Source of the DNA: Peronospora farinosa | Taxonomy: Eukaryota; Oomycota; Peronosporomycetes; Peronosporales; Peronosporaceae | Length of the DNA stretch: 64,000 bases | Direction of reading: 5' to 3' | Assembly (NCBI GenBank): GCA_947646735.1 | Contig: CANTFK010000287.1 | Location: 124,001-188,000, forward strand | Shown: positions 45,902 through 56,957 of the stretch, piece by piece | How the letters are laid out: every line of letters starts with the position of its first letter | Position numbering within the stretch: position 1 is the stretch's first letter | Program-made: the position numbers and the translations under genes | The notes under the pieces: generated by a model | Seen by the model: only the letters and a program-made list of their open reading frames with translations | Told to the model about the DNA's origin: nothing | Database searches by the model: none

Positions 45902-48510
45902 GTGAGTGGTTTGGGGTCTCATCATACAATTTTGAGAGCCCACTCCACCACATTGGTGCGCGTGCCCGGATCTTCGGAAGACGCGGGATTTCACCGCGAG
46001 TCCCAAGAAGATAAAGATGTTCATGTCAAGAAGGAGCACAAGACCGAAGAGCCACTGGAAGATCGATCGCCAGTGACTCAAGAGGAAACAAACAAAGGAT
46101 CGAAGGACCGACCGGGCCTTGGGAGGGGCCCGGTCAACATGGTCGAGGTTGAATTTATCGAAGAAAAACCTAAATACCCTCCCTATGTCCTCGTAGAGGA
46201 CACCTTGGGTCATGATGCCTATCATGATCCAGAGGACCATCAGCCGACGGTGAAAACCGAGAGGCTAAGGTCCCCAAAAAAACAACAAACAAAGATCGCG
46301 CAATCCAAGCCGACGAAGTTCCGGATGAAGGCACCCGGAAACACCAAGTCGATAGTCCCCGAGAAGTCAGGACTGGCATCATGGACAGACGCTGATGTCA
46401 CGAGGGCCTATCACCAACGCAAGCTGAACGCGTTCCTGGAGAGCGACCCCGTCGCGACGATCCTGGAGATCCGGCAGCTGGGTCAACTTACTGGAACGGT
46501 ATCGACCCTACCACGGCTGCACTCCGTCAAGGACGCGATCACAGCGCTGGTCACCATGCTTCGTGAAGTGAACATGGTCGCAGGTCGGTTCGACCCGGAC
46601 GACCTGCTGTCCCTGGGATTCGACAGAATCACAAAGACGTTAGAGCATATACACAAGCGTCTGTCGATCCTAGTTGGTACCACGCCAGCAAAGGAACACC
46701 CAACTCTGGGGACACCCACACAAACACGGTCCAAGGACAGCCAGATGACGCTTCAAGACATCACGGTATATCCTCGCATGTACGGAGCCGCCGGCCACCC
46801 AGGGGCGAATCAGACCCATCTCAACACCGGATGCCAAGCGGCCAGAGGGAAGCAGCACCGTGGTCCCTAGGATCGTCCTCAACTGGGTCGGTCACTAGGA
46901 TGCCCCTAGGCCCTACTGGAGCGGCGCTGCTCCAGGCCCGAGCGCGCAGCGCGGAGCAGGAGCCAAGTGGTCTTGAAACGGCGACGCGTGGCAAGAATGA
47001 AAATCATTCCGATTTTCAGCCAATGGGAAATCAGCAAGTGAAAACGCTGGAATTTGCTCTGCCCCGTGACGAAGATGCTGGGGGGAAGGGCCTACCTACC
47101 CGGTAGGCGATCTGCAGACCCTCTTCGACGCGGCGATGGCAACGGGAGTGTAGCAGGAGGAAGACGAGAGGCGCAAAGGACGACCGCTCACCATGACCAG
47201 CATCCAGGCTTACAAATGCCAAGAGGCCACACGATGACCGACGTCGATATGGAATCCGTCGGTTCCTGTGAGTTCGACCCTGACAACATGGATTTGAGGG
47301 GACCTCAGTCGATGATGGCGAACGCAGCGCTGGGACAGATGCCAAATATGGTCCCTCGCATCAAACTATCGGCGACCTCGGACCTTAAAGAATTTCATGA
47401 TAGAGACCAAGACGAAGACAGAGCGCGCAGCTGGGTGTCGACGGTCAAGATAGCATTTATAAGAGACCAAGCACCAGATGACGAACGATGTCTCGTTTTT
47501 GGAGGGTTGCTGACTGGACCGGCACAAAATTGGTATCGTCAACTGGGTCGCTCAGTCCGAGGAAACTGGAAGGACTTAATCCAAGAGTTCATGATTCGGT
47601 TCTGTGGCACGGGGGTACCGGTCGCCCGCCAGTACTACCATGCGAAGAAAAGGTCGAAAGAGACCCCGCTGGATTATCTGTACCGCCTGAATGTGCTTGG
47701 ACTCAGGGCGAAGATGAAGATTAAGGATGGGTCGCCCAAGGTTCAGAAGGATCACGTCGATCACTACATTTTGACGGTGGACGACCCGGAGCTAGCAGAC
47801 AAGTTGACTATGTTGCGTCTGGCGGATGTAGAAGAATTGGAGGAAGCATTGACAGCATGTCAGCGGACGAAGGCAAGACGAGGCAAGATGCTGTTTGGAT
47901 CAAACAAGTTTCGTCAGAAGGCCCCTGTGCTACCAGACAGGCCGAATGATATAAACCGCCGCTCTATACATGCAGTTCGGACATCCCTGGAAGACTCGAG
48001 CTCTGAAGAATCCAGTCCAGACTCCTTGGAGAATGAGGGAGATCTAAGACGAGTCTACCTTATGGAGAAAGAAGCAGGAAGGGACCCAAGTGTGAGGTTT
48101 TCAAAGAATCTACCGACTAGGGAGGCCGATCAACATCGCCAGGCAGTAGACCAGCGACCCGGCCCATCATCAGCGACCCCTACGAGATGTGCATATTGCG
48201 GGTCCAAGAAACATGGAGATCTGAATGTGCATATTGCGGGTCCAAGAAACATGGAGATCTGAATTGCTGGAAAAGATTGACCTGCGACCGCTGTGGAAGG
48301 AAGGGTCACCCGTCTGATCGCTGCCTGTTTGTATGCCGGGGTTGTGAGAGATTCACGAGATTGGGAAGTGCCAGATGGAGGAGTTCTACAATTTGTTCCG
48401 TCAATGGTACAACCCAGCCAAGCATGCAGGGATGTTTCCGGAGAAACTCGAGAAGATGGCAAATTAAGACGCTCGCCAGGTTGGAATCTGGTACGAGCCG
48501 AGCGTTCTAA
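45902..48510 (+). pseudogene. gag of element Y, broken, with duplicated zinc-knuckle segment
   Basis: Open frames at 45,902-46,870 and 47,054-48,262 cover most of gag. Core motifs are DLKEFHDRDQDEDRARSWV, DDERCLVFGGLLTGPAQNWY and RQYYHAKKRSKETPLDYLYR, close to family Z gag. Stops and a frame change separate the two parts near 46,870-47,200. The first zinc knuckle (CAYCGSKKHGDLN) is interrupted by a 38-bp tandem duplication at 48,188-48,263, after which CDRCGRKGHPSDRC continues in another frame. Confidence 0.75.
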
Positions 48511-48908
48511 TTGTTGCATTTTTGCATATGTGGAGAAACAGCCCAAGGAGGAGACGGGTATTCCAGTTAAAATTGGAAATATATTGAAGATTGGAAATTA
48601 CCCTGTGGTCCATGTTGCTTCTTTGAATGAACCTAATAGTTTTGTTCGAGAAAGTTCAGTAATGGAGTTGGACTTATTGGCAGGCGAGTCTCTTACCAAG
48701 TTTAGTAATGGAGTTGGACTTATTTCTTGCCAAATCGATGAAAGTGAACGACAAGAATGTATTGGTATTAAGGAAGCCGTATACACCACGGAGGGACGCA
48801 CTCGCATCAAGGTTACTCTGAATGGGAACTTGGTGTACATCTTTAAGGTGTGGGTAGGCCCTATGGTAGGCCAGGATGCAATTTTGGGGATGGACTTCAT
48901 GGCGTCCC
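48511..48908 (+). pseudogene. protease remnant of element Y lacking the active site
   Basis: The frame shows TRIKVTLNGNLVYIFKVWVG and QDAILGMDFM, the flap and C-terminal motif of the Z-type protease. Where family Z has a catalytic Asp-Ser-Gly region, Y goes straight from ELDLLAGES to a repeat-like segment and CQIDESERQ. About 40-50 residues including the catalytic triplet are lost. The final residues derive from the inverted Z sequence. Confidence 0.7.
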
Positions 48909-49703
48909 CTAGTCTGATTCTCCAACAGATCAAAGCCTAATAGTAAGCCCCGATATTCGGCTTCATTCACTGTTAAGTCCGTTGCATATTCCGAGGCAGC
49001 AGCCACAATAGTTCACTCAGGAAGTTTCCATATTATCGCACTGTACGATCCACCCTTTCGCTTGGTTCGTGCCGATCCATCGAAACTGACGACCAAGAGA
49101 CTTTCATCTTCTTCCACCGTAGGCGGTGGCATACTTAGAGTTTGCCTTGGCTGTTTCCGGGGAGAGATCGCAATTAACACTTCATCGACTTCTTCACGGG
49201 GAGTCACACTTGCAGCCAGGGCACCAAGTATTTCATCTTCGCCCTTTTCACATTTTTTAATCTCCAACGTCCAAGTCGATAACAATGCAGCCCACCTTCC
49301 TAGTCTTCCATTAAGACCGGAGGATTGTACTAACCAGGCCATCGTCGAGAAACGCGTAAGAATTTTAATCTCTCGCGAGACTAGCATGCAATAACATAAA
49401 TCCAAAATCCGAAGTAAAGCTAGTATCTCCTTCTCGACCATTCCGTAATTGATCTCATTAGGCTTCAGCGTTCGGCTTGTAGACAGTATGTGCCATCATA
49501 CTCTGCATCAAAGCTGCTGAAACCGCCCATTTACTCGCATATACGACAATTACCGGAGGACGATCTGGATCGAAGTGTTTGAGGATAGGGGTATTAGCGA
49601 TCTTGGCTTTCAACATGGCAAATGCGATCATCGCTTTTTCCCATCGAGTCCGTCCTTCTGGATCTTGGTCGTCCCCAATGCCGATGATTTGATCCGAACT
49701 CAT
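48909..49703 (-). pseudogene. RNase H of element Z (minus copy), truncated
   Basis: Frames 49,458-49,703, 49,013-49,441 and the segment to 48,909 hold VVYASKWAVSAALMQ, KEILALLRILDLCYCML, LLVVSFDGSARTKRKGGSYSA and NEAEYRGLLLGFDLLEN, the motifs of the two RNase H-like domains of this clade. A roughly 11-bp deletion relative to the plus copy lies near 49,486. A frame change before GTYWP-like sequence is present in both copies. The reading stops at the Y junction. Confidence 0.75.
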
Positions 49704-50915
49704 TCGGTGGCGATATTCGAATCTAATGCATTCATCTTGTCAGAACAGCGGATTTCGTGGAAATCTTCTTCCCGTAATTCATATAGCACTGACGCGTAAA
49801 TCGCAAAATCTTCGACAAATCGACTATAGTAATTCAAGCTTCCCAGAAACAGTTGCATCGATCGAAACGTTTTTGGGAACGGAATATTCACCAGCGATTC
49901 CAAATCCTTTGGATGAGCTTCTATTCCTGCAAGTGAGACTTGATGACCCAGGTATTCTACCTTACGTCGTCCCCAAAAACTCTTAGCGAGACTGATCGAC
50001 AAATTCCATTCACTGAATACTTCTAGCAACCGCTTTACCTTATCATATAAGGAGGCTCACGATGTTGCTGAAATCAATATGTCATCAATATATGACCTTC
50101 GGCCGAGCACAGATGGCTTCTGGCTAGCGTCCGGTTCACCTTCAGTGAATACATCAACCAGTTTTGGCGATCCCGTTACCATATCAGTGGCTTCGAGTGA
50201 TCCTGTAGCAATTGCACTTGGATCCGTACCGATCTTGAGGTATCCATACAGTGCATTATCGATTAGACGTTGGTAAATCTGCGGAGCGTTTTTTAGCCCA
50301 AACGGCATTCGTAACCACTCAAACAAGCCTGACGGCGTGATAAAAGCAGAAATCATCCTTGCTCGCTCGGTCATTTCCACGACCAAAAATCCACTGGCCA
50401 TATCCAACGAACAATACCACATAGCTTTATCCATATCTTGCAAAAATTCGCTAATCAGCGGCATAAGGATACACCATCAATCTCGTGAGTTGATTCACCC
50501 GCCGATAGTCAATACATATCCGGATGTCGACACCATTCTTTTTTATAATTACCACAATCGGCGAAGCCCATGGTGATGTCGACGGCTGGATAATCCTGGC
50601 TGATAGTAATCCTTTGATTATGTCAGCTAACTTCTCGCGAAATTTGGGAGCGACCGGTCGTACTCGTTGTGCGATCGGGTGTGCTCCACCAACATCGATA
50701 TCACATACTGCTCCTCGAGCTGCAGGAGGAAGCGCGTTTCCTTTGCCGATGAGTAAGTGTCGGTTCGCCCAAATCAATTGCCGTAGATCTTCTTGGTCCT
50801 TGGTTAGAGGAACTCCCGGATCGCCCACTTGGATATCATCAATCGTAACTTCTTCGGTGGATGACACAATCTTAGGCAAGACAGCCATATGCTGATCCAC
50901 GTCTTCGGCATACAA
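49700..50915 (-). pseudogene. reverse transcriptase of element Z (minus copy), frameshifted
   Basis: Three frames (50,451-50,915, 50,057-50,464, 49,700-50,029) give SPIVVIIKKNGVDIRICIDY, then DMASGFLVVEMTERARMISA, LRMPFGLKNAPQIYQRLID, the active site YIDDIL and KVEYLGHQVSLAGIEAHPKD. A one-base insertion after VYP and a TGA shortly after YIDDIL break it. An insert of about 45 residues (KIGTDPS...LGRRS) precedes YIDD, as I recall from other oomycete elements of this clade. Confidence 0.8.
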
Positions 50916-50916
50916 T

Positions 50917-51867
50917 TCACCACTCTCGTGATAACATCGAGTCTTCAGGCTTCATCTTTACACTTCCTCCGGCTAAATTACATTCGTCGTTGATAGTCGT
51001 AGTATCACTAGCTTGCTCTTGTTCTCGCAGATCGCGATCCAGATCGGCCAGATCGCGGTCATTAACTACCGGATCGGCCAGATCGCAGTCCTTAATTGTC
51101 GGATTGGGGTCATCGCGATCCAGATCGGCCAAATCGCGGTCATTGATTGCCAAATCAGCCAGATCGCGGTCATTAATTGTCGGATCGGGGTCATCGCGAT
51201 CCAGATCGGCCAGATCGCGGTCATTGATTGCCAGGTCAGCCAGATCGCGGTCATTAATTGTCGGATCGGGGTCATCGCGATCCAGATCGGCCAGATCGCG
51301 GTCATTGATTGCCAGATCAGCCAGATCGCGGTCATTAATTGTCGGATCGGGGTCATCGCGATCCAGATCGGCCAGATCGCGGTCATTGATTGCCAGGTCA
51401 GCCAGATCGCGGTCATTAATTGTCGGATCGGGGTCATCGCGATCCAGATCGGCCAGATCGCGGTCATTGATTGCCAGATCAGCCAGATCGCGGTCATTAA
51501 TTGTCGGATCGGGGTCATCGCGATCCAGATCGGCCAGATCGCGGTCATTGATTGCCAGATCAGCCAGATCGCGGTCATTAATTGTCGGATCGGGGTCATC
51601 GCGATCCAGATCGGCCAGATCGCGGTCATTGATTGCCAGGTCAGCCAGATCGCGGTCATTAATTGTCGTATCGCGCTCCATACATTTCTGTGTATAGTTA
51701 TTGTGAGTGTAATTATCTTCACCCCACGGCCCTTGCGCGTGATCGACATTTGACATCCCTCTGATCGCATTGATTACCCATGGAGGTTGCGCTACTTGTT
51801 CGCTTTCACCTTCGATCACCAGATCTTCTACATTGTTTCCCCCGCCGTAGTTACTGTAGGTACCCAC
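50917..51867 (-). CDS. linker between protease and reverse transcriptase with Asp/Arg repeat (minus copy)
   Basis: The frame runs for 317 codons with a 27-residue unit whose core is NDRDLADLAINDRDLADLDR, repeated about seven times, flanked by unique acidic sequence. It is strongly acidic and rich in Asp and Leu. No catalytic motif is visible. Relative to the plus copy about 355 bp upstream of the repeat have been lost, which also shifts the frame out of protease. Confidence 0.65.
   Translation of the reverse strand: MGTYSNYGGGNNVEDLVIEGESEQVAQPPWVINAIRGMSNVDHAQGPWGEDNYTHNNYTQKCMERDTTINDRDLADLAINDRDLADLDRDDPDPTINDRDLADLAINDRDLADLDRDDPDPTINDRDLADLAINDRDLADLDRDDPDPTINDRDLADLAINDRDLADLDRDDPDPTINDRDLADLAINDRDLADLDRDDPDPTINDRDLADLAINDRDLADLDRDDPDPTINDRDLADLAINDRDLADLDRDDPNPTIKDCDLADPVVNDRDLADLDRDLREQEQASDTTTINDECNLAGGSVKMKPEDSMLSREW
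51040..51690 (-). repeat. 81-bp tandem repeat in pol of Z (minus copy, about seven units)
   Basis: The period is exactly 81 bp, three times 27 codons, so length changes keep the frame. Each unit contains several copies of GATCGC or its complement, including ATCGCGAT. Units vary only at a few bases. Four reading frames stay open because no stop occurs in the unit. Confidence 0.92.
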
Positions 51868-51868
51868 T

Positions 51869-52435
51869 TCAGATCGCGCCCACCCAGATCTTGGCTTTAG
51901 GAGTACTAACCCCGATCTTCACTTCAGTCGATTTACCCACTGGGATCACCACATATGGATCTGAAATTGTGATCGCTTGAATGGTCGCCCGGTAAGGAGG
52001 TCTTCGTCCATTCAGAAGTATCCTGACCTCATCAGGCAAACAAAGTGTTCCATCTGGTAAATCCAGGCGTATTCCAGCTGGGACCATGAAATCCATTCCT
52101 AGGATCGCGTCTTGACCTACTTGATCTCCAACCCAAGCATCGAAATAATAAACTAGTGATCCATTCAGCGTAATCTTGATTCTTGTACGACCATCCGGCA
52201 TGTATGTGTTCTCACCAATCCCAACACATTCTTGCTTCTGACTCTCGTCAATGACACATCCTACCTTACGAGCAAAGGTGGTGTCGACGATCAAGACTTC
52301 GGCTCCAGAATCAAACAACATAGTCGCCTTTTCATTGTTGATCTTGCCCGTTGCCTTGGCTTGTTTGAACCATTTTCCTGGGGTATGATATTTCCAATAT
52401 CCTCGTGATTCACCTGGTGCTAAGTCGAGCTCCAT
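51869..52435 (-). CDS. protease of element Z (minus copy)
   Basis: A frame of 189 codons holds ATMLFDSGAEVLIVDTTFAR, with the catalytic Asp-Ser-Gly, then NGSLVYYFDAWVG and QDAILGMDFMVPAGIRLDL. This is a retropepsin-like aspartic protease that would dimerise and cut the polyprotein. The start ATG begins MELDLAPGESRGYWKYHTPG, probably not the native start since protease is normally part of a polyprotein. It ends early at 51,869 because of the downstream deletion. Confidence 0.8.
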   Translation of the reverse strand: MELDLAPGESRGYWKYHTPGKWFKQAKATGKINNEKATMLFDSGAEVLIVDTTFARKVGCVIDESQKQECVGIGENTYMPDGRTRIKITLNGSLVYYFDAWVGDQVGQDAILGMDFMVPAGIRLDLPDGTLCLPDEVRILLNGRRPPYRATIQAITISDPYVVIPVGKSTEVKIGVSTPKAKIWVGAI

Positions 52436-52629
52436 TTTCGCAGGCGATTGGGCATATTCATCAACTCTTACGACACTTGATATTTAACGCAGAAATTTTG
52501 AATCTTTACATGTATAATTCGGGTCGATCCAAGCGTTAACACCTCGATCAGTCGATCTTCTTTCCACAAATGCATAAATGCAGAGCCTAGAACGCTCGGC
52601 TCGTACCAGATTCCAACCTGGCGAGCGTC

Positions 52630-54454
52630 CTAGTTTAACATTTCTTCTGCCTTCGGCGGAAGCATTCCAGCATGCTTGGTTGGGACATACCACTTGCGTG
52701 TCATGTTGTAGAATTCTTCCATCCGACATTTTCCACTCTCATGAACATCTCCGCAGGCGGAACAGGTGTAAAAACACTTGTCCGAAGGATGTCCCTTACG
52801 ACCACAATTCTGACACGTTAGTCTCTTCCAGCATCCACGATCATCGTGTTTCTTCGACCCACAATGGGTACAAGCCTTCTGATTCACCACGCAATCTGGA
52901 CCGCGATCTTGATCCAAATGATCCGATCTCGCGCGTTGATCACTATATTTCTTCACGCGATCTGGTACTGTAGCCACACATAGGTTGCGTCGATCTGTTT
53001 CGGCGTCTGATCCACTAATATCCGAGTCTGACTCACTGCTACTGCCTTCCAGACGAATCGCTCTCACGGCACGAGTTGGTTTCGAGGGTGACGGAGTGGA
53101 TGCCGACGCAGATCGCTGATAAAATTTGCTTGACCCCATTGCACTCGGGATACTGTCTCCCTTCCATGCGTTAATATGTTCGCAGAGTTTCTTCCATATC
53201 ATCGGCGTCTCCAAGGCGTAAAAACGTCAATTGCTTAGCCAGATAGCGATCGTCAAGCGTACCAATGAAATGTTCCACATGTTCTCGGCGAATTGAGGGC
53301 GATCCCTCCCGAATGGGAATTTTTGCTCGGATCGCGGCTACATTCAGCCGATACAAATATTTCAATGGCGTTTCATCGGATCGCTTCTTCGCATGATAGT
53401 ATTGTCTCCCGACAGACATACCATATCCACAATATTGGATCATGAAGGTTTCAAACAACGACTTCCATGAATTCCGGGTGGATCGGCTAAGCTGGATGTA
53501 CCAATTTCGCGCCGGCTCCGTGAGTAAGTCACCAAATACTAGACATTTTTCATCGTCCGGGGCTTGATCGCGTAAGAATGAAGACTTGGCCTTGTTGACC
53601 CAGCTTCTCGCTCGATCTTCGTCCTTGTCCCGTCCTGTGAATTCTTTCAGGTCTGCGATCGCAGACATTCGAATTCGCTGCGTGACAAGTCCACCATTAG
53701 GTACAATGCCTGCACTTGCGACTTGTGGCCGTCTTAGATCCTCCAACTCCAAATCGTCTGGATCGTAATTATTGGATCGCGATTGACGCGATCCGGCCGA
53801 TTCCATGTCCACATCCGAAATGCAAACTTTTGGGGTGTTTGCGGGGATCGCGGTTCGACTGGCGATCCTGCGAGCTTGATCCTGCTCGTACTTTCTCATA
53901 GCAGCTTCAAAGTAGGACTGCAGCTGCCCTGTTCCAGTAACATCCGTATCTTTAGCTGCGGATGTCGTTGGCGACTGCACTTCGGCCTTGGTCGGTACAA
54001 GTCGTTCACGAATGTGTGCTTCACCAGCCGGTCCAAGTGACATTCGCTGAATGTTGATCGAGGCATCCGACTCCCCTTCAGATTCCGCTGACATATATTG
54101 TGACGATCCAGTATCATAACCTTTTGGAATATCTACGATCGGTTGGATCGCCTGATCTACTGGATCGCATTCTCCAGTTAGCGGAACTAACTTCGAAAAA
54201 AGAGATCGCCCTGCTTGGATCACTCGATCATGATCGCATTCCAACAGCACCTGCGCGTCAAAAGTTCCAGCGGTGAATCCAGCGTTTTGGAGCAACTCCA
54301 TAAGCCGACGGATCGCTTCCAACTGTTTCGGTGTCGAAATGGGAGCTAAAATTGGTCCTCGCAGCGATCCAATCAACTTCGGTTTCAAAATCTTTAAAAC
54401 TGGATCGCTTGACACCAAATCTTTAAGCACTTTCCAATGATAACACAATTCCAA
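52630..54454 (-). pseudogene. gag of element Z (minus copy) with zinc knuckles, one stop and one frameshift
   Basis: Frames 53,171-54,454 and 52,630-53,214 carry DLKEFTGRDKDEDRARSWVN, DDEKCLVFGDLLTEPARNWY and QYYHAKKRSDETPLKYLYRL, then CTHCGSKKHDDRGC and CQNCGRKGHPSDKC. The first frame ends with a TAA in ...LRTY-stop, and the knuckle part resumes in another frame; both lesions also occur in the plus copy. A private TAA just before 54,454 cuts off the N-terminal Lys/Arg-rich part (54,544-54,747). Confidence 0.8.
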
Positions 54455-55500
54455 CTGATCCAGTTTCCACCCTTATGTCTTATCAGACTTCTGTGCCGGC
54501 TTCATGTCGATATCATCATGATCCGATTCAGGCGCCTTCATCTTCACTCGAGATGGCTTCGAATTCTTCTTCTTCTTCGAATTCGGAGTGGTTTTGGATA
54601 AATTCCCTCGTTTATGACCGAAGGACTTTTATCCAGCGGATCGCGTTTTGCAACACGATCCGCAAGGGTCCTCGAAAGGACCTGGGGAGGGGGTAGAGGT
54701 TTTCTTCCAGATCGAGTGATCGATCTTCCTCTTTTGTTTCTGCTCATCTGCGCCCCTCCGAAAACGCTGATGATCTGGGGATCCTTTTCTTCACACGTCT
54801 GCGGCGATCCCTATACCGCTGACGCTTCAATCCCAGGTTCAATTTTGACCTTTACCTCTTCTCTCAGGGACTCACGGTGAAATCCGAGTCACCAGAAGAT
54901 CCGGGCACGCGCACCATTGTGGTGGAGTGGGATTCGCAAAATTTCTGATGTGATCCCGACTCTCCACTGGCGCCCAGACGACCGACTATCGGAGGGGGTA
55001 CTCCGTTTCCTTGTAAAGCAATTCCTTCCTCACCTTGTGTACCCGTCGGTAGGGCGGGTTGCACTCTTCTCGGTGGACTTGAGTCGATGTTGATCCTAAT
55101 TGGGTTAGGAATAGGAGATTTGGTTATCTTGTGGAAATCGTCACAAGATAAACCGAGTACTTGGTGTGATCTTCCCAATCGATCACGGTTATCCAATACA
55201 ACGAAGCTTGAATCTTCTGACCACTTGAGCAGAACCTTCTGACCACTTGATCCGTCCTGCACTTGCTTCGCCTTGCCCTACGTGTTTTATCTGCGTCCGA
55301 TCGCAGTTGAGTTGTGTTGAGAGTTCTTGCAATCCCTGGCCAAACAATCCAGGGATATGACTTGCGTAGTGTGTAGGCTTCCACAAGACGTCGGGTGGAC
55401 GAAGAATCCAGCCCGGAAGAGAAGTCGACACGTGTACTTAGAAGTAAAATTGAACTCTGTTTAGTGTAAACCAATCAAAACTCGAAACCTACGATTCTGC
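54455..55500 (-). other. 5' leader of element Z (minus copy), with gag N-terminus
   Basis: It contains the basic gag N-terminal segment (to about 54,750), a conserved stretch around 54,890-54,960 also present in Y and in the plus copy, and a conserved CTACGCAAGTCATATCCCTG box near 55,345-55,365 that lies in or near the LTR's 3' part. The exact LTR end and primer-binding site were not resolved. Confidence 0.5.
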
Positions 55501-55599
55501 CTATCTGTAGTCCAGGATCTATCACCACATGTCACCCTTTCACAAAAAATCAGATCTCGATATGTGGTCCACCCCAAATTCCTTTGCCATCCCGATCCA

Positions 55600-56000
55600 T
55601 CGGCGATCTTGCCTTATCCTTGGATCGCGATCCGAATCATATCGCGTATCAGCTCAGGATCTCGGTCGATCCATAATGCGTAATCCTTGTGAGTTGGATC
55701 GCGATCTAGGTCGGATCGCGGATCTACGTTGGATCGCGATTCTAAGTCGGATCGCGCTTTACCTTGGATCGCGGTTCTGAGTCGGATCGCGCTTCTGAGT
55801 CGGATCGCGATCTACCTTAGGTCGCGTTCAAACTTGGATCGCGGTTCTGAGCCGGATCGCGGTTCTGAGTCGGATCGCGGTCTACCTTAGATCGCGGTTC
55901 TACCTTGGATCGTGTTCAGCCTTGGATCGCGGTTCTGAGTTGGATCGCGGTTCTGAGTCGGATCGCACTTTACCGTGGATCGCGATTGATCCTGGGTGTG
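55600..56000 (-). repeat. GGATCGCG-type tandem array in U3 of element Z (minus copy)
   Basis: Imperfect units of about 20-21 bp alternate as TTGGATCGCGGTTCTGAG and TCGGATCGCG, many with the palindrome GGATCGCGATCC or its half. The array fills most of the U3 between the LTR start at 56,062 and the conserved R/U5-like part. No coding role is apparent. Confidence 0.8.
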
Positions 56001-56062
56001 TGGTCCACATAATTTGGATCGCGATCTCCACTCCACAAAATTTGTTTATTCGCTCTTCCACA

Positions 56063-56527
56063 ATAAGTTTAAGGTTCAGAGAACCAACGCACAGAGTGCA
56101 AGAACAAGCTAGAAGCTTCAAGGTCCAGAGAACCAACGCACGAAGTGCACAAAGAGAACAAGTCAAAACGACTTGCGATCTTAAACTCAAAATGAGAACT
56201 GATTTTATTTATGCTTTAAGATGTTAGGAATAGTCCTACTCTAAGTACACTACACTAGATTAATTACTATAATAGTAATTATTATATGCAGACTTTGCTA
56301 TTGGAAGACGTATCGTCTAAACATCTGTGTATGATGTAGTTAATACAGCGTTATCGATTTATCGAATCCCAATCGATACGATACGGTATTACCGAATACC
56401 GTATCTTAACACTCATACTTAATACCTCTCTAAAGAGATATATAATAATGCATTATATGCAATACAAAGGGGAGTTTAACCGTAAACTCTCGGAAAGACG
56501 CTACAACCGTCGTGTAACCCCGTTACA
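56063..56527 (-). repeat. inverted LTR1 fragment
   Basis: It matches 33,858-34,320 in reverse orientation with roughly 85-90 percent identity by eye. Its outer end is complete (...GTAACCCCGTTACA at 56,527). Its inner end is cut at 56,063 by the Z minus copy. Confidence 0.8.
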
Positions 56528-56957
56528 GTCGGCGTTTCCTACGTTGGACGATATCCAGCGTGACTTACGACTGGCTTTCGAGCCTCCTCAAGATGAGACT
56601 CGCTTGCGTGCAGATTTCTTCTCACTCCGACAGGGCAAGCTGTCGATGCGTGACTACGTGCAGAAGACACGTCATCTTGCTTCGTGTAGTACCACGCAGC
56701 CAATTGACATGGCTTCACAAGTCCATGTCTTTTATTTTTGGTGTGCAAGATGGCATGACGCGTTACTGCCTCACACGTGCTGAACCAAAGTCCTTCGAGG
56801 AGGCATTTGCCCTCGCGCTTCGTGAGGATTACACTGTCGCGTCTTCGTACCAGCACGCAGCGTCACAACATTCCCGGACGTCTGGCCCAGAGCCAATGAA
56901 AATTGATGCAATTGAGTCCTCTCGTGGTCACGGCAAATCATTAAGCCGCGACATTCG
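56528..56957 (+). pseudogene. gag fragment of a further element (X)
   Basis: Frames at 56,448-56,783 and 56,560-56,970 give LDDIQRDLRLAFEPPQDETR, LRQGKLSMRDYVQKTRHLAS, then in another frame GMTRYCLTRAEPKSFEEAFA and EPMKIDAIESSRG. This is a Ty3/gypsy gag core ending just where a zinc knuckle would be expected. LTR1 lies inserted on its left and Z plus on its right. A frameshift near 56,730 adds to the damage. Confidence 0.7.

Larger units (their letters stand above)
44689..48908 (+). mobile_element. Ty3/gypsy-type element Y, 5' half only
   Basis: It begins TGTGGTGAAGTGC at the point where copy B stops, which marks an LTR start resembling that of family Z (TGTGG). Order is U3 with a minisatellite, leader, broken gag with two zinc knuckles, and a protease lacking its catalytic segment. 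It then joins the minus-strand RNase H of element Z at about 48,908. No pol beyond protease and no 3' LTR remain. Confidence 0.7.
48909..56062 (-). mobile_element. Ty3/gypsy-type element Z, minus-strand copy, 3' truncated
   Basis: It starts (5' end) TGTGGAAGAGCG at 56,062, inside an inverted LTR1. On the minus strand follow U3 repeats, leader, gag, zinc knuckles, protease, an Asp/Arg repeat, reverse transcriptase and part of RNase H, ending at the junction with Y at about 48,908. Integrase and 3' LTR are missing. The coding body matches the plus copy at 58,260-64,000 closely. Confidence 0.85.

Noticed and set aside
50990..51697. Plus-strand Arg/Ser-rich frame as an SR splicing protein
   Set aside because: It is the reverse complement of the pol repeat; there are no RRM or flanking coding features.
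55600..56000. CRISPR-like or centromeric array
   Set aside because: Units are short, imperfect, without unique spacers, and lie within an LTR of a eukaryotic retroelement.
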